DNA of 64,000 bases, taken from contig NZ_CP029761.1 of the NCBI RefSeq assembly GCF_006874585.1, positions 631,001-695,000 on the forward strand. Direction: 5' to 3'. The position numbers and the translations under genes were made by a program. The number at the start of each line of letters is the position of its first letter. The first letter of the stretch is position 1. The notes beneath the pieces are model-generated. The model was not told the origin of the DNA. It was given only the letters and a program-made list of their open reading frames with translations, and ran no database searches. Of this stretch, positions 8,925 through 18,251 are shown piece by piece. Origin of the DNA: Sphingomonas sp. IC081. Its GTDB lineage: Bacteria > Pseudomonadota > Alphaproteobacteria > Sphingomonadales > Sphingomonadaceae.

Positions 8925-8986
8925 TGAATCCAGGACCAATGGAAGATCATTGCAGTGCAGCATAGATTCGCGCACAGTCACGGCCG

Positions 8987-11900
8987 ATGATCAAGGCGGC
9001 TCTCCACCATCTCACGCGCTACCGTTACTCCCGGCGGGTGCGCCTCGGTCCCCAGGTGATACGGCTGCGCCCCGCGCCGCATAGCCGCACGGCGGTCCCC
9101 AACTATTCGCTGAAGATCAGCCCGCCCGAGCATTTCCTCAACTGGCAGCAGGACCCGCACGGCAACTGGCAGGCACGGGTGGTGTTCCCCGACCCGGTCG
9201 ATCATTTCTCGATCGAGGTGGACCTCCTGGCCGAACTCGCCGTCATCAACCCCTTCGACTTCTTCGTCGAGCCCGAGGCGGAGACCTATCCCTTCGCCTA
9301 TTCGGAGAGCATGAAGGCGGACCTTGCCGCCTATTTCGAGCTGGAAGAGCAGGGCCCGCTGTTTGAGGAACTGGTCGCCCAGCATGCCGGATACGAAGGC
9401 CGCACGGTCGATTTCCTGGTCGACATCAACAGCCGCCTGCAGCAGCGCATCGGCTATGTGATCCGCATGGAGACCGGGGTGATGACCCCGGAAGAGACGC
9501 TGGCGGTGGGCATCGGCTCCTGCCGCGATTCGGCCTGGCTGCTGGTGCAGCTGCTGCGCCGCCTCGGCTTCGCGGCGCGGTTCGTCTCGGGCTATTCGAT
9601 CCAGCTGGTGGCCGACGTCATTCCCAAGGACGGCCCCAAGGGCGTGCTGGAGGACGTGACCGACCTGCACGCCTGGGCCGAGGCCTATGTACCCGGCGCG
9701 GGCTGGATCGCGCTTGACGCCACTTCGGGCATGTTTGCGGGCGAGGGGCACATTCCGCTCTGCGCCGCGCCGCACTATCGCTCCGCCACCCCGATCGAGG
9801 GCATGGCCGAGCCTGCCGAAGTCGATTTCCATTTCGAGATGGACGTCTCGCGCATTGCCGAGGCGGTGCGGATCACCAAGCCCTTCACCGAGGAACGCTG
9901 GCAGGCGCTGCTGGACCTTGGCGACAGGGTGGACGCCGATCTTGTGGCGGCGGGCGCCAATCTCACCATGGGCGGCGAGCCGACCTTCATCGCCGACGGC
10001 GATTTCGAGGCGCCCGAGTGGAACGGCGCGGCGGTCGGCCCCACCAAGGCGGCCTATGCCGACACGCTGATCCGCCTGCTGCGCGCGAAGTTCGCGCCGG
10101 GTTCGCTGCTCCACCACGGGCAGGGCAAGTGGTATCCGGGCGAGACGCTGCCGCGCTGGGGCTATTCGATCTACTGGCGCGGGGACGGCGTGCCGATCTG
10201 GCGCGACGAGAGCCTGATCGCCGGCGAGAAGCCGCTGGAAAAGGGCGGCGATCCCGATCCGGTGCCGTCGATCGATGCCGCCGCCGCCGATGCGCTGCTG
10301 CGCGACACCGCGCTCAATCTCGGGCTGGCGGAGGAATTCGTGCAGCCGGTGTTCGAGGATGCCGACTGGTGGAAGTTCCGCGAGGAGCAGCTGCCGGTCA
10401 ACACCGTGCCCGAAGATTCGCATATCGACGACGAGGAACTGGCCCGCCGCTTCCGCCGCGTCTACCGGCGCGGGCTGGAAAAGCCGACCGGCTTTGTCCT
10501 GCCGGTGCAGCGCTGGAACGCCTCGGTAAGCCAGGCGCCGCGCTGGAAGAGCGAAGTCTGGCGGGTGCGGCGCGGGGTGCTGACGGCGGTTTCGGGCGAT
10601 TCCGCGCTCGGTTACCGCCTGCCGCTGGGCGCGCTGCCCTATGTGCCGCCTTCGGCCTATCCCTATATCCACCCGCGCGACACGGCCGAACCGCGCGAGC
10701 CGCTCGCCGATTACCGCGAGCAGGTGACCGCGCGCGGGTCCGAGACCCGGCTTTCGGGCAGCAACGAGGCGCAGCGGACCGAATATGTCCGTGCGGCCGG
10801 CAGCGGCGCGGCGGGGGAGCGCGTCGAGCAGCACCTGATCGAAGGCGCGGTGCGCACCGCGCTGACGGTGGAGCCTCGCGGCGATTACCTGGCCGTGTTC
10901 ATCCCGCCGACCGAGCGGCTGGAGGACTATCTCGAACTCGTCGCCGCCGTCGAGGCGGTCGCCGCCGGGCAGCGCGTTCCGGTGCGGATCGAGGGCTATC
11001 CGCCGCCGCCCGATCCGCGCCTGCACGTGCTGAAAGTCACCCCCGATCCCGGCGTGATCGAAGTCAACATCCACCCCTCCGCCTCGTGGCGCGAGACGGT
11101 GGAGATCACCGAGACGCTTTACGATGCCGCGCGCGAGGTGGGGCTGACGGCGGACAAGTTCATGGTCGATGGCCGCTCGATCGGCACTGGCGGGGGCAAC
11201 CATATCGTGCTGGGCGGGCCCAGCCTGCTCGACAGTCCGTTCATCCGCCGCCCGGACCTGCTGAAGAGCTTCGTCACCTACTGGCAGCGCCATCCCTCGC
11301 TCAGCTACCTGTTTTCCGGCCTGTTTATCGGCCCGACCAGCCAGGCCCCGCGCATCGACGAGGCGCGCCACGATGCGCTCTACGAGCTGGAAATCGCGCT
11401 GTCCCAGGTTCCCAATCCATTTGCAGGGGGGGGCGAGCATGCGCAACCGGCGCCGTGGGTGGTGGACCGCCTGTTCCGCAACCTGCTGGTCGACGTCACC
11501 GGCAATACGCACCGCACCGAAATCTGCATCGACAAGCTGTTCAGCCCCGATGGGCCGACCGGCCGCCTCGGCCTTGTCGAGTTTCGCGGCTTCGAGATGC
11601 CGCCGGATGCCAAGATGAGCCTTGCCCAGCAATTGCTGCTGCGCGCGCTCACGGCGTGGTTCTGGAAGGAGCCGCAGTCCGGGCCGCTGGTGCGCTGGGG
11701 CACGCAATTGCATGACAGGTTCATGCTCGGCCATTTCGTCTGGGCGGACTTCCTGGACGTGCTGGGCGATCTTGCCCGCGCCGGATACCGCTTCGACCCG
11801 GCATGGTTCGAGGCGCAGCGCATGTTCCGCTTCCCGGTCCACGGCGAGGTCGAGGGCGGCGGCGTGACGCTGGAAATCAGCCATGCGCTGGAGCCGTGGA

Positions 11901-12376
11901 ACGTCTTGGGCGAAACCGGGGCGATCGGCGGCACCGTGCGCTATGTCGACAGTTCGACCGAGCGCCTGCAGGTGCGGGCCAGCGGGCTGGTCGCCGGGCG
12001 CCATGTGATCTCGTGCAACGGGCGGCGGGTGCCGCTGACGATGACCGGGCCGGGCGAAGGCGTCGGCGGCGTGCGCTACAAGGCCTGGGCGCCGGCCGAG
12101 TGCCTGCACCCGATGCTGGCGGCCCATGCGCCGCTCACCTTCGACATCATGGACTTGTGGAACGGCCGTTCGCTGGGCGGCTGCGTCTACCATGTCGCCC
12201 ATCCCGGCGGCCGCCATTACGACGACGTGCCGATCAACGGTTATGAGGCCGAGGCGCGGCGCAAGGCGCGGTTCCAGCCGCACGGCCATTCGCCCGGGCC
12301 GATGCCGGCCCCGCCCGAGGAAGTGCCGGGCGAGTTCCCCTATTCGCTCGACTTGCGCCGCCCGGTCGGGGCATGA
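8987..12376 (+). CDS. Transglutaminase-like / DUF2126 fusion protein
   Basis: A 1129-residue two-part protein. Residues 1-290 carry a transglutaminase-like N-terminal beta domain and a papain-fold core with the triad Cys179 ([10 protein letters not shown]), His228 (DLHAW) and Asp244 (ALDATSG). Residues from about 310 to the C-terminus are DUF2126, a large domain with ATP-grasp/amidoligase affinities ([44 protein letters not shown]). No signal peptide is visible, so it is probably cytoplasmic. Comparative genomics links this family to circularly permuted ATP-grasp, alpha-E and further transglutaminase-like proteins, as seen in the next two genes. The substrate is unknown; peptide ligation or processing is a family-level inference. 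Confidence 0.9.
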   Translation: MIKAALHHLTRYRYSRRVRLGPQVIRLRPAPHSRTAVPNYSLKISPPEHFLNWQQDPHGNWQARVVFPDPVDHFSIEVDLLAELAVINPFDFFVEPEAETYPFAYSESMKADLAAYFELEEQGPLFEELVAQHAGYEGRTVDFLVDINSRLQQRIGYVIRMETGVMTPEETLAVGIGSCRDSAWLLVQLLRRLGFAARFVSGYSIQLVADVIPKDGPKGVLEDVTDLHAWAEAYVPGAGWIALDATSGMFAGEGHIPLCAAPHYRSATPIEGMAEPAEVDFHFEMDVSRIAEAVRITKPFTEERWQALLDLGDRVDADLVAAGANLTMGGEPTFIADGDFEAPEWNGAAVGPTKAAYADTLIRLLRAKFAPGSLLHHGQGKWYPGETLPRWGYSIYWRGDGVPIWRDESLIAGEKPLEKGGDPDPVPSIDAAAADALLRDTALNLGLAEEFVQPVFEDADWWKFREEQLPVNTVPEDSHIDDEELARRFRRVYRRGLEKPTGFVLPVQRWNASVSQAPRWKSEVWRVRRGVLTAVSGDSALGYRLPLGALPYVPPSAYPYIHPRDTAEPREPLADYREQVTARGSETRLSGSNEAQRTEYVRAAGSGAAGERVEQHLIEGAVRTALTVEPRGDYLAVFIPPTERLEDYLELVAAVEAVAAGQRVPVRIEGYPPPPDPRLHVLKVTPDPGVIEVNIHPSASWRETVEITETLYDAAREVGLTADKFMVDGRSIGTGGGNHIVLGGPSLLDSPFIRRPDLLKSFVTYWQRHPSLSYLFSGLFIGPTSQAPRIDEARHDALYELEIALSQVPNPFAGGGEHAQPAPWVVDRLFRNLLVDVTGNTHRTEICIDKLFSPDGPTGRLGLVEFRGFEMPPDAKMSLAQQLLLRALTAWFWKEPQSGPLVRWGTQLHDRFMLGHFVWADFLDVLGDLARAGYRFDPAWFEAQRMFRFPVHGEVEGGGVTLEISHALEPWNVLGETGAIGGTVRYVDSSTERLQVRASGLVAGRHVISCNGRRVPLTMTGPGEGVGGVRYKAWAPAECLHPMLAAHAPLTFDIMDLWNGRSLGGCVYHVAHPGGRHYDDVPINGYEAEARRKARFQPHGHSPGPMPAPPEEVPGEFPYSLDLRRPVGA

Positions 12377-12383
12377 TGACCCC

Positions 12384-14927
12384 ATGGCCGCCGCACCGCC
12401 GCCCGGACTGACCGATAGCCCGCCCGGCTGGCTCGATGCCTACCCGGTGCCGGTCTCGGGCGGCGACCTGTTCGGTGATGCCGCCGATCCGGTTGCCGCG
12501 CGCTGGCGGGCGGTCGCCTCCGGCCTTGCCGCGCTGTCCGAGGGCGATCCGGTGGCCTTGCAGGACACCGCCACGCGCAATGCCGCGGACCTTGGCCTGA
12601 CCTTCCGCGTCACCGGCGAGGAAGAGGAGCGCGCATGGCCGCTCAACGCCATGCCGGTGGTGATCGGCGCGGGCGAGTGGGAGGTGATCGAGCGCGGGCT
12701 GATCCAGCGCGCCGAACTGTTCGAACACCTCGCCGCCGACATCTACAGCGACCAGCGCATGGTACGCGAAGGCCATCTGCCGGCGGCCGTCATCGCCGGA
12801 AGCCCGTTCTTCGCGCGCAAGATGCTCGACCCGGCCCGGCGGCTGGGGGCGGAGCAGGCGCATCCCCATTTCATCCAGGTCTATTCGGCCGACCTCGCGC
12901 GCGGCCCGCGCGGCCAGTGGCGGGTGCTGCAGGACCGGGTGCGGATCGCCTCGGGCATCGGCTACGCGCTGGAAAACCGGCTGGCGATGACCCGGCTCGC
13001 CGGACACCTGCTGGCCGACCAGCAAGTGCGCCGCATCGTCGATTTCTTTGCGGTCATGCGCGAAGGCATGATCGCCGCCTGCGGGCGCGAGGCGCCGCGC
13101 ATCGCGCTGCTGACCCCGGGGCGCTTCAACCAGACTTATGCCGAACAGGCGCACCTTGCGCGCTATCTCGGCTTTCCCTTGGTGGAAGGGCGCGACCTCT
13201 CGGTGGTGGAGGACCGGCTCTGGGTCGGCACGATCGCGGGCCCCAAGCGCGTCGATTCGATCTGGCGCTGGATCAACACGACGTCTCTGGACCCGCTGGC
13301 CTTCGACGCCCGCTCGCAGCTTGGCGTCGCCAACCTGTTCGAGGCCTGGGCGCGCGGCGGTGTCGGCATGATCAACTGGCCGGGCACCGAAGTGCTGGAA
13401 AGCCCCGCCTTCGCCGCCTTCATGCCGCGTCTGTGCAAGGTCGTGCTGGGCGAGGAACCGATCCTGCCGAACATCGCCACCTGGTGGTGCGGGCAGGCGG
13501 CGGAAGGCGCCACCGTCGCCGCGCGGCTTGCCGAGCTTGCGATCTTGCCCGCCTTCGGCCAGCCGGTCGAGGGGCTGGAGCGGCGCGAGCCGGTGGCCGG
13601 TGCCGACCTCGACAGCGTGCAGCGCGGCGCGCTGCTCGAGGCGCTGGCCCGCCGCCCGATGGACTATTGCGGGCAGGAGATCGTCCACCTCTCCACCGCG
13701 CCCGCCATCGTTGGCGGCGAAGTGGTGCCGCGCCCGTTCACCGTGCGCGCCTTTGTCGCCCGCGATGCCGACGGCAACTGGACCGTCATGCCGGGCGGCT
13801 TCGCCCGCCTCGCCGCCAGTCAGGCGCTGCCAACCTCGCTGATGGGCGAGGGCGAGATTTCCGCCGACGTCTGGGTGGTGGACGAGGCGCCGAGCCCGGC
13901 GCAGTTCACCGTGCGCACGCTGACCGAGCCGCCGATCTCGCGCGGGGGCGGCATCCTCGCCAGCCAGGCGGCGGACAATCTCTACTGGTTCGGCCGCTAC
14001 AACGAACGCGCGCAGCTGGTCACGCGCGTGCTGCGGGCCTTGCTCGACGGCTCGGTGGAGATCGACGGCGGCCCGGCGGAGCAGGGCGGGGTGGTCGGCG
14101 CGCTGGTCGGCCTGCTGGGCGAAACCGGCAGCATCGCCTCGCAGGACGAGGCCCCCGGCGCGGCGGCGGACGTGCAGGCGATCTGCGCCGCGGTGCTGGC
14201 CGAGGCAAGCCTGCCCGGCGGCGTCACCGCGCTGATGCGGCGGCGCCAGGCGGTGGGGCTGGCCCTGCGCGAACGCTTCGCGCGCGACTTCTGGCGGCTG
14301 GTCAGCCAGGCCGTGCCGCAAGTGGACCTCCATCGCCCCGCCACCCTGCTGGGCGCGGTGCGGTCGCTGACCGAGCATTTCAGCGCGCTGGCGGGCCTCG
14401 TCTCCGAGAACATGGTGCGCTCCGCCGCATGGCGCTTCCTCGAGATCGGCCAGCGGATCGAGCGTGCGCAGGGCATCTGCCGCATGGTGCGCCGCCTCGG
14501 CGATGCCGCCTCGCCCGCCGGGCCGGATGGCCCCGACGGCACCGGCGCCCTGGGCGTGCTGCTGGACTTGTGCGACAGCCAGATCATCTACCGCACGCGC
14601 TACCTGACCGGGCCGATGGCAGGCCCGGTGCGCGATCTCCTGCTGCTCGATCCCGACAACCCGCGCGCGCTGGTGTTCCAGATCGCCGGTGTGGTCGAGC
14701 ATCTCGCCGCGCTGCCCAGCGTGCGCGACGACAACCTGCCCGAAGCGCCGATGCGCGCCGCCCGCGCGCTGCTCGGCCGCCTCCAGGCCGCCGCTGCGCA
14801 GGACATGACCAGCCTCGCCCTCACCGAGATCGAGCAGGAACTCTACGGCCTGTCCGACGCGATTTCGGCGCGTTACTTCCTCCAGTTCGACCCCGAACAG
14901 GCCGAGCGGCGGACCGCCTTGCTGTGA
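12384..14927 (+). CDS. Circularly permuted ATP-grasp + alpha-E domain protein
   Basis: An 847-residue fusion. The N-terminal 500 or so residues are the circularly permuted type-2 ATP-grasp domain (formerly DUF404/407). Visible text includes RVLQDRVRIASGIGYALENR, LLTPGRFNQTYAEQAHLARYLGF, VWVGTIAGPKRVD, MINWPGTEVLESPAF and RPFTVRAFV. The C-terminal 310 or so residues are an alpha-E (DUF403) helical domain, starting near ASQAADNLYWFGRYNERA. In many genomes these are separate adjacent genes; here they are one chain. I chose ATG 12384, 7 bp after the DUF2126 stop. The stop overlaps the next ATG as TGATG. Peptide-bond-forming activity is inferred from the fold. Confidence 0.9.
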   Translation: MAAAPPPGLTDSPPGWLDAYPVPVSGGDLFGDAADPVAARWRAVASGLAALSEGDPVALQDTATRNAADLGLTFRVTGEEEERAWPLNAMPVVIGAGEWEVIERGLIQRAELFEHLAADIYSDQRMVREGHLPAAVIAGSPFFARKMLDPARRLGAEQAHPHFIQVYSADLARGPRGQWRVLQDRVRIASGIGYALENRLAMTRLAGHLLADQQVRRIVDFFAVMREGMIAACGREAPRIALLTPGRFNQTYAEQAHLARYLGFPLVEGRDLSVVEDRLWVGTIAGPKRVDSIWRWINTTSLDPLAFDARSQLGVANLFEAWARGGVGMINWPGTEVLESPAFAAFMPRLCKVVLGEEPILPNIATWWCGQAAEGATVAARLAELAILPAFGQPVEGLERREPVAGADLDSVQRGALLEALARRPMDYCGQEIVHLSTAPAIVGGEVVPRPFTVRAFVARDADGNWTVMPGGFARLAASQALPTSLMGEGEISADVWVVDEAPSPAQFTVRTLTEPPISRGGGILASQAADNLYWFGRYNERAQLVTRVLRALLDGSVEIDGGPAEQGGVVGALVGLLGETGSIASQDEAPGAAADVQAICAAVLAEASLPGGVTALMRRRQAVGLALRERFARDFWRLVSQAVPQVDLHRPATLLGAVRSLTEHFSALAGLVSENMVRSAAWRFLEIGQRIERAQGICRMVRRLGDAASPAGPDGPDGTGALGVLLDLCDSQIIYRTRYLTGPMAGPVRDLLLLDPDNPRALVFQIAGVVEHLAALPSVRDDNLPEAPMRAARALLGRLQAAAAQDMTSLALTEIEQELYGLSDAISARYFLQFDPEQAERRTALL

Positions 14928-15808
14928 TGCGCTATTCGGTCAGCCATATCACCACGCTGGAATATGCCGCCCCCGTGCGCCTCGCCCAGTTCAACGCGCG
15001 CCTGCGCCCCAGCACATGGCGGGGACAGCGCCTCAGCGACTATGCGCTGAGCGTCGATCCCCAGCCCGCCACCGTGGCCGAGCGCGAGGGCGGCTACTAC
15101 GTCAACGAGGCGCGGTTCTCCCTGCGCGAGCCGATCTCCCGGCTCCAGATCGAGAGCCGCTTCACGGTGGAGAAGGAGCCGCTGCCCGCGCGCATCACCG
15201 ATGCCACCGGCCCCGGCCTTGCCGACTTGCGCGAACGGGCGATGCTCAAGCCCGACCTCTCGCCGCTCGGCCCCGCCTCCTACAGCTTCGCCTCGCCGAT
15301 CGCGGTGCCGGAGCGCGACATCGCCATGTGGTCGAGCGCGTTCCTTGGCGAGACGATGCCGGTGGTGGAGGCGGGCCGCGCGCTGATGGCGGCGATCCAC
15401 GACCAGTTTGCCTACGAATCGGGCGCCACCGTCGCCGATACGCCGCCCATCGAAGCCTTCTGCGCGCGCCACGGGGTCTGCCAGGACTTCAGCCATATCA
15501 TGATCATCGCCGCCCGCGCCCACGGCATCCCGGCGGCCTACGTCAGCGGCTACCTGCGGACCCTGCCGCCACCGGGACAGGACCGCCTCGTCGGCGCCGA
15601 CGCCATGCACGCCTGGGTGAACCTGTGGTGCGGCGACGAACTCGGCTGGATCGGCTTCGATCCCACCAACGACATGCTGGCCGATACCGACCACATCTTC
15701 ATCGGCATGGGCCGCGACTACTCGGACGTCGCCCCGCTCGACGGCACCTTCCGGGGTTCCTCGGAGCAGACGATGTTCTTCTCGGTAGACGTCGCGCCGC
15801 TGGACTGA
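14927..15808 (+). CDS. Transglutaminase-like cysteine protease family protein
   Basis: A 293-residue protein with an N-terminal beta domain (MRYSVSHITTLEYAAPVRL) and a transglutaminase/papain-like core. The predicted triad is Cys185 (HGVCQDFSH), His228 (DAMHAWVNL) and Asp245 (GFDPTND). Its ATG overlaps the preceding stop. It completes the DUF2126, ATP-grasp/alpha-E, transglutaminase cassette; the Anbu-type proteasome-like peptidase that accompanies this cassette in some genomes is not next to it here. No signal peptide. Probably peptide hydrolysis or transpeptidation; the substrate is unknown. Confidence 0.9.
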   Translation: MRYSVSHITTLEYAAPVRLAQFNARLRPSTWRGQRLSDYALSVDPQPATVAEREGGYYVNEARFSLREPISRLQIESRFTVEKEPLPARITDATGPGLADLRERAMLKPDLSPLGPASYSFASPIAVPERDIAMWSSAFLGETMPVVEAGRALMAAIHDQFAYESGATVADTPPIEAFCARHGVCQDFSHIMIIAARAHGIPAAYVSGYLRTLPPPGQDRLVGADAMHAWVNLWCGDELGWIGFDPTNDMLADTDHIFIGMGRDYSDVAPLDGTFRGSSEQTMFFSVDVAPLD

Positions 15809-15877
15809 GCGGCATTCCAGCGAAACTGGGACCGCTATGCGTGGGCGCGCAGCGGTTCAGAAGAGGAGAAAAGGGAA

Positions 15878-15913
15878 GTCCCGGGGGATGATCCCCCGGA
15901 CCCTCGAAATGTC
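15878..15913. repeat. 36-nt palindromic repeat, copy 2
   Basis: Second copy of the block at 4761-4796, here 70 bp after the transglutaminase gene. The stem reads CCGGGGG ATGAT CCCCCGG, so the outer T-A pair of copy 1 has become C-G on both sides. Both copies sit just downstream of the last gene of an operon on the plus strand. Confidence 0.7.
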
Positions 15914-15980
15914 CACCTTGTGCGCCGCCTAACCGCTGGGCACGCATTGCGAGGTCGGAAGTGGCCACCGCTCCACCCAC

Positions 15981-16062
15981 CCCGCTCATCCTGAGCTTGT
16001 CGAAGGATGGGGAGTCTGGCGCCCCGCCCCGGGGGGCTTCGACAGGCTCAGCCTGAGCGGGG
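15981..16062. repeat. Paired inverted REP-like repeat (GCTTGTCGAAGG / CTTCGACAGGC type)
   Basis: Two inverted copies of a common alphaproteobacterial intergenic palindrome: CTGAGCTTGTCGAAGG at 15991-16006 and CTTCGACAGGCTCAG at 16037-16051, with flanking CCCCGCTCA-like sequence on both sides. The arms could pair around a GC-rich loop. It lies in the 684-bp gene-free stretch 15809-16492 and encodes nothing. Confidence 0.75.
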
Positions 16063-16146
16063 CTCGGTTAAAACGCGGAACGGAAGGAAACGCCCCATTG
16101 CGGACGTTTGTTGAGCCCGGATGGCTTGCCGCTTGTTCACTCCATT

Positions 16147-16310
16147 CGTCATTCCCGCGAAGGCGGGAATCCAGTAGCAACCTCGTAATGAGGGACACTC
16201 GAAGGCAATCCGCAGTGGCGCGATCTCGCCACCGGCGTTGGCTTCGAAGCGTTGCATTGACTGGATTCCCGCCTCCGCGGGAATGACGAAGAGGGGCGGG
16301 AATGACGAAG
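16147..16310. repeat. Inverted pair of CGTCATTCCCGCG-type repeats plus a partial third
   Basis: Positions 16147-16175 and 16260-16288 are 29-nt inverted copies differing at one base; each is itself a short palindrome (CCCGCGAAGGCGGG type). A partial third copy (GGCGGGAATGACGAAG) lies at 16295-16310. This is the widespread proteobacterial REP/BIME-like repeat beginning CGTCATTCCCGCG. The sequence between the copies shows no gene. Confidence 0.8.
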
Positions 16311-16492
16311 ATCTGGGTGCGGATTTGGCATCGGCAACGGGTGTTTTAAAATCCGAACCAGACGGTCGGCTTCCCACCCATCATCGCCGCTAAAGCTAGG
16401 GGTTTGGGCTGCCCGAAAACGGTCGGGCGGCTGTACCTCACCACGCGATGCGATCGGCGCCCTGGAAAGGCAATTAGGGGTGGTTAGCGGAC

Positions 16493-16813
16493 CTACGGGC
16501 TATCGTGTGTGCCGCTACACGGTTCGCTCGGCCATGCAGTCACAGGTTTGCTCTGCCCTGGCTGAATTTCGCCTACATGGTCGAGAATTTTTGAATAGTA
16601 TGCATCGCTTGGCTTGTAGCTTACCGAGCCAACCACTTCGGTCCCATCACACTCAACACTCCTAAGGTCTAAATGAAGGGTCAGGTCAGCTTCCATTGTA
16701 GCTGTTCCTATGACGTCTCCAGTTTTGCTCGGAGTTAGAGTACCGCTATGCGCACATGCGCTGAGGATGACGCAGGCCGCAATTATGAATTTCAGGGAGA
16801 GCTGTTCCGTCAT
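16493..16813 (-). CDS. Small predicted lipoprotein
   Basis: A 106-residue protein with a lipoprotein signal: MTEQLSLKFIIAACVILSACAHS, where LSAC is a lipobox with the acylated Cys at residue 20. The mature part is short and polar and contains two further Cys residues (SVECDGTE and SEPCSGTH) that could form a disulfide. I recognise no family. The start is the ATG complementary to 16811-16813; the longer frame adds only MWHFTV. GC content looks lower than that of neighbouring genes, and it stands alone beside repeats, which suggests an acquired or strain-specific gene. Confidence 0.6.
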   Translation of the reverse strand: MTEQLSLKFIIAACVILSACAHSGTLTPSKTGDVIGTATMEADLTLHLDLRSVECDGTEVVGSVSYKPSDAYYSKILDHVGEIQPGQSKPVTAWPSEPCSGTHDSP

Positions 16814-17015
16814 CACCGTAAAATGCCACATCGCGTGGCGCCCGCAACGGGGCGTGTCCCGTCAGGCCGCTTTTTCGGAGGGCGGCGAGCACCGGAAAGG
16901 CCGCTATGGAGCGCGGTCCGGGGGCTGCTGAATAGCCGAGATGGGCGCAAAGGCGCTGTTGGCGCGATGGCGCTAAGGACTGCCCAGCTTCGGTGATTGC
17001 GTGTAGGTGCAGCGC

Positions 17016-17315
17016 ATGAATGCACCCATGCTTGTCGCCGCGTTGCTATGCGGGCTCAATTTCTGGACTTTCGCCGTCTACGGCTATGATAAGGCGCAGT
17101 CGCGCAGAGTCGGTGTAAGCGGCGGTCGGCGGGTGTCGGAGCGGCACTTGCTGACGCTGGCGGCTATCGGCGGGTCGCCCGGCGCGCTGCTGGGGCGGCG
17201 GATGTTCCGCCACAAGACGCGCAAGCAGCCCTTCGTGAACTACCTCATGGCCATCGTTGCCCTGCAGGCGATCGCTCTGGCCGGGCTGATCGGCTGGGTT
17301 GCGAGCGCCCCCTGA
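17016..17315 (+). CDS. DUF1294 family small membrane protein
   Basis: A 99-residue protein with two hydrophobic segments (about residues 5-22 and 75-95). Between them is the family core YGYDKAQSRR...RVSERHLLTLAAIGGSPGA and a basic stretch ending RHKTRKQPF, typical of DUF1294 proteins. Function unknown. I chose ATG 17016, which has AGGTG shortly upstream; an in-frame GTG at 17007 would add three residues. It runs towards the gene at 17334-17780, leaving an 18-bp gap. Confidence 0.8.
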   Translation: MNAPMLVAALLCGLNFWTFAVYGYDKAQSRRVGVSGGRRVSERHLLTLAAIGGSPGALLGRRMFRHKTRKQPFVNYLMAIVALQAIALAGLIGWVASAP

Positions 17316-17333
17316 CGCCCGCCAGCCAGCCTG

Positions 17334-17780
17334 TCAGTCGCGGTGTTCGGGCGCTGCGACGGGCTGCTCGGGGAAGATCCCGGCAATCGCCATGGCCGCG
17401 CCCAGCTTGGACAGCGTTTCGAGCAGGTCGCCCACCGCGTCCTCCTGAACCACCAGCTCCAGCGTCTCGCGAGTCGCCTGGGCGCCGCGGTCGCGCAGCG
17501 AGGAGACGAGTTCGAGAATCACCGCCTCGTGCTCCGAAACGTGATCGCAGGCCATCGGGCAGAACGCGAAAGTCTCCAGCGCGTCGCGGTTGAACATCAG
17601 CATGGCGCGATGGAACGGCTGGAGCCCGCCGATCATGCGCCAGCGCGCGAAGGCCGGGGCGAGCGACTCGGCCGGGCAGCGGCGCTGCGACAGTGTCGTG
17701 ACCCAGGCCCGCATCGACCAGACGAGGAAGCGGCAGCCTTCGTCCAGAGTGCTCAGCGGGCGGTCGACATACTGGTACAT
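17334..17780 (-). CDS. Conserved hypothetical protein, possibly Fur-regulated
   Basis: A 148-residue soluble protein rich in Trp, Cys and His in its first half (GCRFLVWSMRAW, QRRCP, FAFCPMACDHVSEHE), with a helical C-terminal half. I do not recognise a named domain. The pair CPMACDH and nearby His residues could bind a metal, but this is only a suggestion. An AATGATTATCATT palindrome resembling a Fur box lies about 90 bp upstream (17869-17881), so an iron-related role is plausible. ATG complement at 17778-17780. Confidence 0.65.
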   Translation of the reverse strand: MYQYVDRPLSTLDEGCRFLVWSMRAWVTTLSQRRCPAESLAPAFARWRMIGGLQPFHRAMLMFNRDALETFAFCPMACDHVSEHEAVILELVSSLRDRGAQATRETLELVVQEDAVGDLLETLSKLGAAMAIAGIFPEQPVAAPEHRD

Positions 17781-17868
17781 GGCAGGTCTCCAGGTTGCGA
17801 AACAGGCAATGCGAAAGGGCAGGGGCGGGGCTCTTTCCGGGCTTGGACGAAAAGAGCTTGCACTTGCG

Positions 17869-17881
17869 AATGATTATCATT
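17869..17881 (-). promoter_or_regulatory. Fur-box-like palindrome
   Basis: AATGATTATCATT is a perfect 13-bp dyad (AATGAT-T-ATCATT) matching the core of the classical iron box GATAATGATAATCATTATC. It lies about 90 bp upstream of the minus-strand gene at 17334-17780; no plus-strand gene follows nearby. Binding by Fur is inferred from the match only. Confidence 0.6.
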
Positions 17882-18251
17882 AGCCATTGATACGCAGCTT
17901 GTCCTGGCCGTCAAGCCTGCACCCAAGGACCCGGTTCCGGCACTTGTCATGGGGTGTCGGTACTGCCCTTCCTGTCCTCCTGGGCCGGGTCGGTCTTGCC
18001 TAGCGCAAAAGACCACCCGGCCCGTTTTTTCCCAATCTTTCCCTAGGTTTTTCAGGGGATTTGCCCAGGTCTATCCACAGGCCTCGGCAGGCGATGTCCG
18101 CTGCCGGTGCACCGCCTGTCCCCAGACTTCCCCGAATTGGTGCCGGACTTGTCCACAGACATGCAAACACGCGCCGCCCGATGGGCCGCGCGTGTCGGTT
18201 TGCCGAACCGGCAGGCGGAGAGGTTGCGGGAGGCGGCGGGAAATGCGCCTG
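17882..18251. other. Intergenic stretch with two DnaA-box-like sites
   Basis: No convincing gene. It contains a T-rich patch (about 18024-18062) and two near-consensus DnaA boxes in the same orientation, CTATCCACA (18071-18079) and TTGTCCACA (18149-18157), each one mismatch from TTATNCACA. Two weak boxes are too few to call an origin. Confidence 0.3.

Noticed and set aside
8681..8950. Small ORFs within the ppk upstream element
   Set aside because: They exist on both strands because of the inverted repeats and have no ribosome site or recognisable protein character.
8978..12385. A minus-strand 1135-codon open frame opposite the DUF2126 gene
   Set aside because: The plus-strand protein has clear domains and catalytic residues; the antisense frame has none.
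15809..16492. A CRISPR array or insertion sequence in the repeat-rich gap
   Set aside because: The repeats are inverted palindromes, not regularly spaced direct repeats, and no transposase or cas gene is present.
17882..18251. Possible replication origin with DnaA boxes
   Set aside because: Only two imperfect boxes and a short T-rich patch; no AT-rich unwinding element and no flanking dnaA, hemE or parAB genes.
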